Of a stretch of 64,000 bases of DNA, positions 16,377-25,274 are shown piece after piece (positions within the stretch are counted from its first letter, which is position 1; each line of letters starts with the position of its first letter). The DNA is from Neoluteolibacter marinus. GTDB lineage: Bacteria; Verrucomicrobiota; Verrucomicrobiia; Verrucomicrobiales; Akkermansiaceae. The position numbers were made by a program, and so were the translations under genes. The stretch covers positions 1-64,000 of the forward strand of contig NZ_JACZFQ010000100.1 of assembly GCF_014904755.1 (NCBI RefSeq). The letters run 5' to 3'. The notes under the pieces were generated by a model that saw only the letters and a program-made list of their open reading frames with translations, was not told the DNA's origin and ran no database searches.

Positions 16377-17978
16377 ATGGACCCGCGACCGTCACCACGT
16401 GAAGTGCAGTCCTTGATCGAGGGCTTCGAGGACCAGACCTTGTCGGAGGCCGAGCATGACCGCTTCGTGCGCCTGTTAGAACAAAGCGCGGAGGTCCGGA
16501 AACTCTACCTCGAGCACATCCGGCTCAGCGGCTTCCTCCGCCACGAGGCCCACAACCGGCGGATCCTCGGCAAATTGTCCTCGCTCTCCGACCGCAAGGA
16601 CGGGAGTTCCCGGCGCCGGATCGTCCTGTCCGGGCTGGCCGCGGCCGCGTGCCTGATGGCGCTGGCGGTGACCGCGGCCTTCATCCGCGTCCGCGGCGGG
16701 ATGAAGGTGACCTTCCGGACCTCGCCCGGCACGGTCTGGAGCGCGGTCCACTCCAGCGACGGCCCGCGCCGTGACCCCGACGATGTCCTCGGCGAAAAGT
16801 CGCGGCTGACCGTGGACCAGGGCACCGTGGACCTGGCGCTGCCGCGTGACGTCAGCTGCCTGCTGTCCGGCCCGGCGGAGCTCGAGATCGTGGACAAGTC
16901 CACCGTGCGCCTGGTGCGCGGCGCCGCCTGGTTCCGCGTCGGCCATGACGGCCGCGGCTTCACGGTGGAGGCACCGTCGTTTACCGCGGTCGATCTCGGC
17001 ACCGAGTTCGGCGTGCGGATCCCCGGTCCCGAGTCCGGCGACGCGGAGTCGCTCCACGTGGAGGTCGGCCGGGTGAATGCGAGCCTGCAGGGACAAAGCG
17101 CCACCCTCGAGCTCCGCGCCGGCGACGGCGTGAAGGTGGTGGACGGTGCATGGGTCCGCGTTCCCGCCGCCGGCGATTCCTTCCAGAAATCACTGCCGTC
17201 CACCCTGCCCTACCTGCACTGGACTTTCGACGAGCCGGGCGGCGACACCTTCGCCTCCACCGGCAGCCTGCCGCGAGCCGACCGCTATCCCGCCGTCATG
17301 AACCACCTGCGCGAACCCGTCGACGTCGCGAAGAACCATGCGCCCGGCCGCTTCGGCGGCGCCCTCGCCCTTCATGCGGCCGGCGACTGGGCGGAGACGA
17401 CCTGGCCGGGTATTTCCGGCAATGCCCCGCGCAGCGTCGCGCTGTGGATCAAGATCCCCGCGCCCGACCAGGCCGTCTGGTCGGGGCAGCGCAAGAACGT
17501 GCCGCGCCGGAACGTGGTGTCGTGGGGCGATTGGGCGAGCCCCGGCGAAGCCTGGTCGCTGGATTTCCCGATGCTCGAGTCGGGCGACTACGGATTCTTC
17601 ACCCGCTGGGCCCCGCACGACGGCGGCGTGTTCACGCCAACCCAGGTGCTCGACGGCACCTGGCATCACCTGGCCAGCGTCTACACCGGCAAGACCCGCG
17701 ACGACGGCACCGCGGAGATCGTCCACTACGTCGACGGCGTCGCCCACCACGCGCATTACTGGCGCGACCGCGCCCGTTCGCCGGAACCGGTATCGACACG
17801 CAGCCACGGGCCCGACTCCCAGCCGCTGCGCTTCGGCCTCACGGCGCTGGTTCCGGAAAGCGACCTGCCGACCTTGTTAGGGGTCATCGACGAGGCCTAC
17901 GTCTTCGCCGGCGCGCTCAGCGAGGAGCAGGTCCAGCTGCTTTATCAGGAGAACCGGGTCGCGGGCGGCCGCGATTGA
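16377..17978 (+). CDS. FecR-like anti-sigma protein with extracellular LamG domain
   Basis: A 533-residue membrane regulator. Residues 1-75 are a cytosolic helical part likely to bind the sigma factor (SLIEGFEDQTLSEAEHDRF). A membrane helix follows at about 82-103. Next is a FecR domain (about 139-250) with the classic VEAPSFTAVDLGTEFGVRI. A concanavalin-like LamG domain fills residues 278-525, with LHWTFDEPGG at its start and TWHHLASVYTGKTRDDGTAEIVHY-type strands in the middle. The LamG part would face the periplasm or the outside and may bind glycan or protein ligands. The 3-base gap to the sigma gene implies co-translation. The signal that releases sigma is unknown. Confidence 0.88.
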   Translation: MDPRPSPREVQSLIEGFEDQTLSEAEHDRFVRLLEQSAEVRKLYLEHIRLSGFLRHEAHNRRILGKLSSLSDRKDGSSRRRIVLSGLAAAACLMALAVTAAFIRVRGGMKVTFRTSPGTVWSAVHSSDGPRRDPDDVLGEKSRLTVDQGTVDLALPRDVSCLLSGPAELEIVDKSTVRLVRGAAWFRVGHDGRGFTVEAPSFTAVDLGTEFGVRIPGPESGDAESLHVEVGRVNASLQGQSATLELRAGDGVKVVDGAWVRVPAAGDSFQKSLPSTLPYLHWTFDEPGGDTFASTGSLPRADRYPAVMNHLREPVDVAKNHAPGRFGGALALHAAGDWAETTWPGISGNAPRSVALWIKIPAPDQAVWSGQRKNVPRRNVVSWGDWASPGEAWSLDFPMLESGDYGFFTRWAPHDGGVFTPTQVLDGTWHHLASVYTGKTRDDGTAEIVHYVDGVAHHAHYWRDRARSPEPVSTRSHGPDSQPLRFGLTALVPESDLPTLLGVIDEAYVFAGALSEEQVQLLYQENRVAGGRD

Positions 17979-18001
17979 GTTTCCCGCGCAAAAACCCGCG
18001 A

Positions 18002-18032
18002 TTTTCCGAAACCCGGCCGGGTCCCGTTCTAT
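18002..18032 (+). promoter_or_regulatory. putative ECF sigma promoter, LamG gene
   Basis: TTTTCCGAAACC (18002-18013), a 15-base spacer, then CTAT (18029-18032), 52 bases before the ATG of the LamG secreted protein. It matches the motif before the sigma gene in both boxes and in spacing. The spacer holds the palindrome ACCCGGCCGGGT (18011-18022), which overlaps the first box and could be a binding site. Confidence 0.5.
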
Positions 18033-18084
18033 TCCGGTGTGGCAAGCGGGCGTCCAAGTGTCCCGCGCGCCGCATTCCGAACCC

Positions 18085-20556
18085 ATGAAAGAACCCATCT
18101 CCTCCATCGTGCCCGCGGCCCTCGCCCTGGCATCCTGCGCCAGCCTTTCCCACGCCGGCCTCGTCGGCCACTGGAAGTTCGACGAAACCTCCGGAACCGT
18201 CGCCGCCGACGAGAAGGCGGCCAATCCCGGCACCGCCTTCGGCGGCGTCACCATCAACCAGCCCGGCAAGGCCGGCGGTGCCTACCAGTTCGACGGCACC
18301 ACCAACGGCCGGGTGGAAATCGGCAGCGCCACGTTCCTTCCCGATCTCACGGCCACCCCGGCCCTGACGATGGCCGGCTGGATCAAGACCACCAATGTCG
18401 CCAACGCGCAGAGCGTGATCTTCATCGGCGCCAATAGCGCGAGCGACCAGTACTACCAGCTCGCCACCAAGAACCCGAACGGCGAGGCCCGCGGCGTGGT
18501 CCGCTCGGGAAACTTCACCGAGGCCCTCGGCACGGTGGTCACCGACGGCGAATGGCACCACCTCGCCACCACCATCGAGATCACGGGCGGCAGCAAGACC
18601 ATCAAGACCTACGTCGACGGTGCGCTCGCCAACACCCTGACCCAGGCCGACACGCCGCCGTCGCCGCTCAACGATGTCGAGATCGGCCGCCTCGGACGAT
18701 CGTCCCCGGCCGACTTTTTCAACGGGCTGATCGATGATGTCCAGGTCTACGACGAGGTGCTCGCCGACACCGAAATCGAGGCGCTCTTCGACAACCCCGG
18801 CCGCTCCCTCGAAGGCGACAGTGACGGCGACGAAATGCCTGACCTGTGGGAAATCGCCCACGGCACGAATCCAGACGTCCCCGATGGGGAAATCGACAAC
18901 GACGCCAACGGCGGACCCGACGGACTGTCCAACCTCGAGGAATACCAGAACGGCACCGATCCCCAGGAGTTCGATAGCGACGGCGACACCTTGAGCGACG
19001 GCATCGAGGTGAAGGCTCTCCACCCCAGCGGCTTCGCCAGCGACCCCAACTCGGTCGACGGCGACAACGACGGGGTGACCGACGTCGAGGAACACAACGG
19101 CGTCCTCAATGTCGCATTTTCCAATGCCGCCACCGACCCCCTCGACGACGACTCCGACGACGACGGCATGCCCGACGGCTACGAGCTGACCTGCAACACC
19201 CCGGGCACCGCGCTCGACCCGAATGACGACGGCACCACGGATGCGACCCAGGATCCCTATGGCGATCGCGACGTGGATGGCCTGGAGAACATCGCGGAGT
19301 TCGACCCGTTCCAGGGCCCGAACACCTTGAGCCCCCGGACCCGGGCCGACCTCTTCGACACCGACGGCGACGGCTACAGCGACAAGGCCGAGGACAACTA
19401 CGGCAGCTGGGCCAGCATGACGGCCACCGGCACCAACCCGGTCATCCCCGACAGCGACGGGGACGGCATCGACGACGGTGACGAGAACCCGGACACGAGC
19501 TACGCCGCAGGCAGTAATTCCGGCAGCGACCCCAATCTTCCGGACTCCGACTTCGACGGCTTCAGCGACGGCGCCGAGTTCAGCCAGAACTTCGACCCGA
19601 CGGACGAGTCGGTCCATCCGGAGCTGCCCGCATCGCTTGCCACCGAGAACTTCGACTACGCCGAGGCCACCCCCATCAACGCCCTGAGCGGCGGGGATGG
19701 CTGGATCACCGCCTGGTTCAACGATCTCGGCCAGTACGTGGTGACCGACGGCGCCGCCGCGGGTCAATCCCAGCGCGCCCCGGGCGACACCACCACCTTC
19801 GCGACGGACCGCGCCTTCCGGAGCTTCCCCGAGGTGGGGTCGGGAACGCTCTACCTCACCTTCAGCGCGTCCGTCACCGCCACCTCGCCGACCTCGGGAA
19901 ATCCCGGAGGCATCTCCACCGCGGGCATCTCGCTGTTCTCGGGCGGCACCACCGGCACCGAGTGGACCTTCCTCGGCATCCGCAACGACTTCTTCCGCCT
20001 CGACGGGGCGAGCAGCGGCAACGCCAACGACCGCAGCACGGCCGCCGGCACCGCCACGGCCATGACCCCGGTCCGCTTCGTGCTGGAGATCATCTTCGAT
20101 CCGTCCCCGGGCGGCATCGAGACCTTCAACGCCTACATCTTCCCCGACGACCAGATCCCGGCCGAGCTGCCCGCGGTGCCGACGCTGACCACCAGCTACA
20201 ACATCGGTGACGGCGTTCGGATCGACACGCTGCGGCTCTTCGACAACGACGACGTCGCCGGCACCTTCGACAACATCGCGCTGGTGACCGACTTCAGCGA
20301 GATCGCCGGCGAAGCGGCGCCCGTCATCACCTCGGTCGCCTTCGACGGCAGCCACAACCTGGTGATCGACTTCCTCGGCAAGGCCATCACCAGCTACGAC
20401 GTGACCAAGTCCCCGGACCTGACCACTCCGTTCGGGCCGCTGACCGTGCCGCAATCGGTGATGACCGACATCAGCGGTGCCGGCCAGGCAACGATCCCGG
20501 CCAGCGAGGCCTCCGAAGCCCGCGAGTTCTACCGCCTGGAAGAAGTCGTCGAGTAA
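18085..20556 (+). CDS. secreted LamG protein with calcium-binding type 3 repeats
   Basis: An 823-residue exported protein. The signal peptide is MKEPISSIVPAALALASCASLSHA. A LamG lectin-like domain follows (about residues 25-235, opening LVGHWKFDETSG). Next is a chain of thrombospondin type 3-like calcium repeats (about 245-520), for example DSDGDEMPDLWEIAHGTNP, DTDGDGYSDKAEDNYG and DSDGDGIDDGDENPDTSY. A second beta-rich domain follows (about 525-760). The end holds SYDVTKSPDLTTPFG and FYRLEE, a tail style shared with other secreted proteins here. It sits directly behind the sigma/FecR pair with its own motif and a strong terminator, so it is the likely main target of that sigma. A surface adhesin or glycan-binding role is inferred. 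Confidence 0.85.
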   Translation: MKEPISSIVPAALALASCASLSHAGLVGHWKFDETSGTVAADEKAANPGTAFGGVTINQPGKAGGAYQFDGTTNGRVEIGSATFLPDLTATPALTMAGWIKTTNVANAQSVIFIGANSASDQYYQLATKNPNGEARGVVRSGNFTEALGTVVTDGEWHHLATTIEITGGSKTIKTYVDGALANTLTQADTPPSPLNDVEIGRLGRSSPADFFNGLIDDVQVYDEVLADTEIEALFDNPGRSLEGDSDGDEMPDLWEIAHGTNPDVPDGEIDNDANGGPDGLSNLEEYQNGTDPQEFDSDGDTLSDGIEVKALHPSGFASDPNSVDGDNDGVTDVEEHNGVLNVAFSNAATDPLDDDSDDDGMPDGYELTCNTPGTALDPNDDGTTDATQDPYGDRDVDGLENIAEFDPFQGPNTLSPRTRADLFDTDGDGYSDKAEDNYGSWASMTATGTNPVIPDSDGDGIDDGDENPDTSYAAGSNSGSDPNLPDSDFDGFSDGAEFSQNFDPTDESVHPELPASLATENFDYAEATPINALSGGDGWITAWFNDLGQYVVTDGAAAGQSQRAPGDTTTFATDRAFRSFPEVGSGTLYLTFSASVTATSPTSGNPGGISTAGISLFSGGTTGTEWTFLGIRNDFFRLDGASSGNANDRSTAAGTATAMTPVRFVLEIIFDPSPGGIETFNAYIFPDDQIPAELPAVPTLTTSYNIGDGVRIDTLRLFDNDDVAGTFDNIALVTDFSEIAGEAAPVITSVAFDGSHNLVIDFLGKAITSYDVTKSPDLTTPFGPLTVPQSVMTDISGAGQATIPASEASEAREFYRLEEVVE

Positions 20557-20590
20557 ACCCTCTCGTCTCCGTCTTGGGTTGGGTTACCCC

Positions 20591-20636
20591 GCCGCCCGGG
20601 CGTCCGGCACCGCCGGATCCCGGGCGGCTTTTTTTT
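20591..20636 (+). terminator. rho-independent terminator of the LamG gene
   Basis: GCCGCCCGGG (20591-20600) pairs perfectly with CCCGGGCGGC (20619-20628), followed by eight T (20629-20636). A small inner stem, TCCGG with CCGGA, lies in the loop. This is the clearest intrinsic terminator in the window and separates the LamG gene from the PagL-like gene. Confidence 0.92.
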
Positions 20637-20705
20637 CGGGGGCGAATGGACTTTGCATGCCATGCCGCTTCGTGGAACCGTCGCGGCAACAACAACCCGA
20701 ACCCC

Positions 20706-21323
20706 ATGATCCCGAAATCCGCCCGCGCCCTCCTTGTCGTCCCCGCAGCCTTCCTGGCCGGCCCGGCCGCGGTGGCGGGTGAAAGCGATGCGTTCAAGCC
20801 GTTCGGACATCCCGCCGACCATTGGGAACTCACGCTCGAATCCGGCTATCTCTGGAACGTCGGTTCCAACACCCCGATCGACTACGAGATCGCGCCGACC
20901 CAGCTGACCCTGCGCAGCCCGGTGGTCCTCAACTGGTTCGAAGGAGACGACGGCTCGCGCCTCATCGTCCGCAGCCGCGCCTCGCTGCTGATGGAGTCGA
21001 TCGTCGAAGGCCCCGAGGATTTCTATCTCGGCATCTCCGGTGCGCCCTCGATCGAGTACTGGTTCCCCAATGAAAAGACCTCGCTGTTCTTTTCCATCGG
21101 CGGCGGGGTCGGCCTGATCAACTCCACCCGCGAAGCCGGCGGCCAGGGCCAGGACTTCACCTTGAACTGGTTCTGGCAACTCGGCCTGCGGCAGGAAATC
21201 GCACCGCAGCTTTCGGTCCTGGCCGGGGCCTACTTCATCCACCACTCCAACGGCGGACAGACCACCCCGAACCCGGGCATCGACGCGCTCGGCTTCACCG
21301 TCGGCCTCGGCTGGAGCTGGTAG
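20706..21323 (+). CDS. PagL-like lipid A 3-O-deacylase / acyloxyacyl hydrolase
   Basis: A 205-residue outer-membrane beta-barrel. From ATG 20706 the signal peptide is MIPKSARALLVVPAAFLAGPAAVAGE. Alternating strands such as SRLIVRSRASLLMES and LFFSIGGGVGLINSTRE build the barrel. The C-terminus has FIHHSNGGQTTPNPGIDALGF, which matches the PagL active-site region (His179-x-Ser181) and its NPG motif, and ends in an aromatic residue (GLGWSW) as outer-membrane barrels do. PagL removes the 3-O acyl chain of lipid A in response to envelope change. It lies after the LamG terminator, so it is probably transcribed separately; no copy of the sigma motif is seen before it. Confidence 0.8.
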   Translation: MIPKSARALLVVPAAFLAGPAAVAGESDAFKPFGHPADHWELTLESGYLWNVGSNTPIDYEIAPTQLTLRSPVVLNWFEGDDGSRLIVRSRASLLMESIVEGPEDFYLGISGAPSIEYWFPNEKTSLFFSIGGGVGLINSTREAGGQGQDFTLNWFWQLGLRQEIAPQLSVLAGAYFIHHSNGGQTTPNPGIDALGFTVGLGWSW

Positions 21324-21339
21324 CCCTTTCAAGCGGAGC

Positions 21340-21355
21340 GCCGGATTCATCCGGC
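21340..21355. terminator. short hairpin between convergent genes
   Basis: GCCGGA and TCCGGC pair around a TTCA loop, between the PagL-like stop (21323) and the GH43 stop (21372). No T-run follows, so this is a weak candidate for a two-way terminator. Confidence 0.35.
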
Positions 21356-21371
21356 TTCGACAGACCGGTGC

Positions 21372-22322
21372 TCAATCACCGCCCTCTCCCACCGCCGGCC
21401 AGCCGTCCTGCCACTTCAGCGGCAGCATCCGCAGGTCGGAGCGGCCGCGTCGGTCCTTGTCGTAGTAGTGGTGGACCAGCATCTCCCGGCCGTCCTCAAC
21501 GCGGATCGACGGATGTCCCGGCCCGATGAAGCGGCCGTCGCTTTCCAACACCAGCGTGCCGCCGCCGTCCTTCAGGTCGGTGCCGTCCCGGTCGAGGTAC
21601 GGCCCGGTGACCGCCTTGCTGCGGCCGACGCGGATCTCGTAGGTGCTATCCGTGCCGCGGCAGCATTTGCCCCAGTTCACGAAGAGGTAGTACCAGCCGT
21701 CGTGCTTGCAGATGAACGGCGCCTCGATCTCGGCATGCCGCGCCAGATGGATCGGCTTCGACCCCGGTTCTTTCATCAGCCCGGTCGTCGGATCCAGTTC
21801 CACCAGCATGATGCCGTCCCAGAACGAGCCGAAGCTCATCCACAGCCTCCCGCCATCCTCCATCAACGCCGGGTCGATCGCATTGAAGCGGTCATTCTTC
21901 CGCGACCGGATCACCAGCCCTTCGTCCTTCCAGCCGTAGTCCTTTGAGGCCGGATCCAGCGTCTTGCCGCTCACCAAGCCGATCGCCGACTCGTTGGAGC
22001 CGAAGCTCGAGACCGAGTAGTAGACCCACCAGCGGTCGCCGGAACGGATGATGTCCGGCGCCCACAGGTGGCCTCGATTTGCCGGCACTTCCTTCTGGTG
22101 CCATTCGGGGAACTTTTCAAACACCCGCGCCGCCCGCCGCCAGCGGCCGTCGGCCTCGCGCTTCAGCAGGTCGATCCCGCCGCCTGTCGACAGGCACCAC
22201 ACGCTGCCATGGTCCTCGACCACCGTCGATGGGTCGTGGATCCGCGGATAGGGATCGTCACGGCGAAACTGCGCCGCGGCCGGCAGGATCAGCGCGATGA
22301 AAAGTGGGATCACCGGGTGCAT
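21372..22322 (-). CDS. secreted glycoside hydrolase family 43
   Basis: A 316-residue exported five-bladed propeller hydrolase of the GH43 type, acting on arabinan, xylan or related side chains with inversion. The signal peptide is MHPVIPLFIALILPAAAQ. The three catalytic carboxylates are visible: Asp30 in RIHDPS (general base), Asp150 in NAIDPAL (pKa tuner) and Glu200 in IEAPFI (general acid). The motif HLWAPDIIRSGDRWWVYYSVS (split by turns) is a hallmark of arabinanases. The late SIRVEDGREMLVHHYYD fits endo-arabinanase-like members. It is divergent from the kinase gene with a 129-base gap. The exact substrate is not certain. Confidence 0.9.
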   Translation of the reverse strand: MHPVIPLFIALILPAAAQFRRDDPYPRIHDPSTVVEDHGSVWCLSTGGGIDLLKREADGRWRRAARVFEKFPEWHQKEVPANRGHLWAPDIIRSGDRWWVYYSVSSFGSNESAIGLVSGKTLDPASKDYGWKDEGLVIRSRKNDRFNAIDPALMEDGGRLWMSFGSFWDGIMLVELDPTTGLMKEPGSKPIHLARHAEIEAPFICKHDGWYYLFVNWGKCCRGTDSTYEIRVGRSKAVTGPYLDRDGTDLKDGGGTLVLESDGRFIGPGHPSIRVEDGREMLVHHYYDKDRRGRSDLRMLPLKWQDGWPAVGEGGD

Positions 22323-22451
22323 GCCGCCTTCAACGCGGCCCTTGCCGCCAAAGTTTCGCCCGCTGACACGTACCGACCCGGAATGGCCCGGTCAATTCCC
22401 CCCGGAAATGGGTCGAAAACCTGCTGCTGCCCCTTATTGTCCCGCCACCGC

Positions 22452-25223
22452 ATGAGCGAATCATCCTTCGAAGCCCCGTCACTCGAAACCATCGCGGCCC
22501 TGCTGCCGGGTTACGACATCGAGGCATTCATCGCCGAGGGAGGCATGGGCGCGGTTTACAAGGGCCGCCAGCGTTCGCTCGACCGGGACGTCGCCATCAA
22601 GATCCTGCCGCGGGAACTCGGCGCGGATCCGGCATTCCGCCAGTCCTTCGAGACCGAGGCCCGCGCGATGGCCCGGCTCAACCATCCCAACCTGATCTCG
22701 GTGTTCGACTCGGGCGAAGCCGGCGGGCTGCTCTACATCGTGATGGAGTTCGTGCGCGGCAAGTCGCTGTTCCACTCCGCCCACAACCGCGCGATCGATC
22801 CCGCGCAGGCGGTCGAACTCGTCACCGGCATCTGCCGCGGCCTGGCGCACGCGCATGACAACGGGATCATCCACCGCGACGTCAAGCCGGCCAACATCCT
22901 GCTCACCCCGAAGCGCGAACCGAAACTCGGCGACTTCGGCCTGGCCCGCCAGGCCGGCCCCGCGAGCCAGGGGCTGTCGATGGGCACCCCCGGCTACACC
23001 GCCCCGGAGGTCACTGCCAATCCGGACAACGCCGACCGGCGCTCCGACATTTTCGCCGCCGGCGTGATCCTTTACGAACTCCTCACCGGCCGCTCGCCGG
23101 AACCGGGTTGCCCGCCCCCGTCGAAAATCAGCGGCGCCGATCCCGCGCTCGACGTCATTTGGGAAACCGCCACCCGGCCGGATCCCGCCGACCGCTACCC
23201 GAGCGCCAGCGCCATGGCCAGTGCGCTGGAACGCTGTGGCAGCGACGCCCCGGATCCGCCCGGAGGCCGCCGCCGCGGACGCAAGCGGCGCGGTGCCTCC
23301 GGCGTCGGCACCAACTGGAGCCTCGCGCGCAACCTGGTGATCATCGCGATGTTGATCGTGGCCATCGCCATCACCTGGAAGGAATACAAGCGCGTCCAGG
23401 CCGACCGGACTGCCCTCAACCAACAAACCGCCGCCAAGAACGCGAAGCCGCAGCCGCTGCCTCCGCCGCCACTTGCGGTCGTCCCCGCCCCGCTTCCGGA
23501 AAGCGACGGCCCGGAGACTCCGGAGATTGCCCCGGAGCCCGACCTTTCCCCCAATCCAGCCGCCAAGCCGCCCGTGGAATCGCCGGCCCAGGCACTGGTC
23601 CGCCTCCGCGACAAGCTCGCCGCGGGCAAGCGCGATGAAATGCCCCCCGGCACCGTGACCCGCGGGGATTCCGATTTCTTCCTCGTCACCTTGCCGATGA
23701 GCTGGACCGACGCGAAGCGCTTCGCCCGCTCATTCGGCGGCCATCTGCCGGTCGTCGCATCCGCCGAGGACCTCGAATGGCTGGCCGGACGGATCGACGA
23801 AACCGGTGACCGCAAGCGGTCCAGCCACTGGCTCGGCGTCAGCCACAGCCCCGACCAAGGCTGGCAGTGCGAGGATGCCTCACCCTGGCCCTTGCCGGCT
23901 CCGCCCCAGGGCGAAGGCACCCGCGCGGCGGTCGGCGCGGACGGCATCGCGATCGCCGAACCGGACTCGGCCACCCATCCGTTTCTGATCCAGTGGCATC
24001 GCGACGGCAGCGATCCGACAAGCCTCGCGGAGATCCTCATGCGGACCAAGGAGTCCCTCGCCACCGCCGCGCTGGTGTTTCCCCCCGGCACCCTCAGCGC
24101 GGGCGATCGCCGCGTCCTGGTTTCCCGCCAAGCCGTCACCGCCGCAAGGGCCCGCGAGCTCGCCGATCTCGGGGGCGGGCACCTCTTCGTCCCGTCCGAT
24201 GCCAGCGAAGCCGACTGGCTCGAGCACCAGCTCGAAGGCAAAGCGGCCGCGGACGGGTTGTGGATCGGCGGCCACCGCGACGACCTTGAGTGGAAGTGGG
24301 ACACCGGGGAAAGCTGGACCTTCGCGCGCTGGGCGAGCGACTGCCCGTCCGGTGAATTCACCGCACTCGCCTTCGTCCCCGGCCGCGGCTGGCGCGACGC
24401 CGACCCGGCGGTCCCGGGTTCCGGCTTCGTCATCGAGTGGAGCCAGGATCCCGCGCCCGCCGCCTCGCCCGACGGCGACAGCCCCGCCGAGTTGCGGGAT
24501 AAGGCGGGCGAGCTGCTGGCGGCACACGACAAGGAGCGGCAATCCGACCTCGCCGACAACACCAAGGCCTTCGTCTTCCGGCTCGATTCATGGCTCCGCG
24601 GCAACAGCAAGGGCGACGTCCTGCGCTTTCGCCCGGGGGTCGAGTTGATCAAGTCGATGATCCGGATGCACCGCATCCCGGCAAAGTATCCGCGCAGCAC
24701 CGGCGATCCCCCGAGGCGCTACCCCGAGCGCATGATCCAGATCGTCGAGGACGCCCTCGCCAAGGAGAAGTCGATCGACGACGCCTTCACCGCCAAGGCC
24801 GCCGTCCTCCGCGATGCCTATGTGGAGCGTCTCGCGGCCATCCGCGACGCGGATTTCGAGCGCGGCCAGATCGACCTCGCCCGCGCCCACGCCGCCGCCA
24901 TTGCCGCGGCCGCCGACACCAACCGCTGGGCGGAGTCCTTCGAGGGCGTGACCCGGAAGATCGACACCTCGCTCCCGCTCATCAAGGTCATCTCCGCCAC
25001 CTATGGCACCGGCGGCAAGGACGCCGACGTCACCGCCCGGGTCGCCAAGCTGGTCGAGGAGGACCAGCGCGACTTCCACGTCACGCCGCGGGACCTCGGT
25101 GCCGACCCGAATCCCGGCTGGAACAAGGGGCTGACCATCGTTTTCGAGATCGATGGCAAGAAGCGGCGGAAGAGTTGGGGCGAGAACAGCGAGGTCAAGC
25201 TGTCGACCTTCGGGACAAAGTGA
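22452..25223 (+). CDS. membrane Ser/Thr kinase with two C-type-lectin-like domains
   Basis: This 923-residue Hanks-type kinase starts at ATG 22452 (the frame is open upstream but overlaps the GH43 gene). The kinase domain (about 20-265) has the glycine loop GGMGAVYKG, Lys50 in VAIK, HRD at 141-143, DFG at 161-163 and APE near 184-186, so it looks active. A basic stretch and one membrane helix (294-309) follow, then a Pro-rich linker. Outside are two C-type-lectin-like domains (about 403-516 and 552-665), the second with WIGGHRDDLEWKWDTGESW, then a helical region and a short beta-rich end. Lectin-like ectodomains suggest ligand sensing across the membrane. Targets are unknown. Confidence 0.87.
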   Translation: MSESSFEAPSLETIAALLPGYDIEAFIAEGGMGAVYKGRQRSLDRDVAIKILPRELGADPAFRQSFETEARAMARLNHPNLISVFDSGEAGGLLYIVMEFVRGKSLFHSAHNRAIDPAQAVELVTGICRGLAHAHDNGIIHRDVKPANILLTPKREPKLGDFGLARQAGPASQGLSMGTPGYTAPEVTANPDNADRRSDIFAAGVILYELLTGRSPEPGCPPPSKISGADPALDVIWETATRPDPADRYPSASAMASALERCGSDAPDPPGGRRRGRKRRGASGVGTNWSLARNLVIIAMLIVAIAITWKEYKRVQADRTALNQQTAAKNAKPQPLPPPPLAVVPAPLPESDGPETPEIAPEPDLSPNPAAKPPVESPAQALVRLRDKLAAGKRDEMPPGTVTRGDSDFFLVTLPMSWTDAKRFARSFGGHLPVVASAEDLEWLAGRIDETGDRKRSSHWLGVSHSPDQGWQCEDASPWPLPAPPQGEGTRAAVGADGIAIAEPDSATHPFLIQWHRDGSDPTSLAEILMRTKESLATAALVFPPGTLSAGDRRVLVSRQAVTAARARELADLGGGHLFVPSDASEADWLEHQLEGKAAADGLWIGGHRDDLEWKWDTGESWTFARWASDCPSGEFTALAFVPGRGWRDADPAVPGSGFVIEWSQDPAPAASPDGDSPAELRDKAGELLAAHDKERQSDLADNTKAFVFRLDSWLRGNSKGDVLRFRPGVELIKSMIRMHRIPAKYPRSTGDPPRRYPERMIQIVEDALAKEKSIDDAFTAKAAVLRDAYVERLAAIRDADFERGQIDLARAHAAAIAAAADTNRWAESFEGVTRKIDTSLPLIKVISATYGTGGKDADVTARVAKLVEEDQRDFHVTPRDLGADPNPGWNKGLTIVFEIDGKKRRKSWGENSEVKLSTFGTK

Positions 25224-25274
25224 GCCTTCCCCGCCGCGCTTGACCGCTCGCCGGCAACCGCACCAGTTTCGGCG

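Noticed and set aside
17917-20454. An 845-codon open frame on the minus strand
   Set aside because: It is the antisense shadow of the LamG/calcium-repeat gene, whose signal peptide, domains and terminator are clear; the shadow translates to Val/Gly/Asp-rich sequence with no domain.
22068-22451. An extended N-terminus of the kinase
   Set aside because: The extension overlaps the GH43 gene antisense and has no domain; ATG 22452 fits the kinase start.
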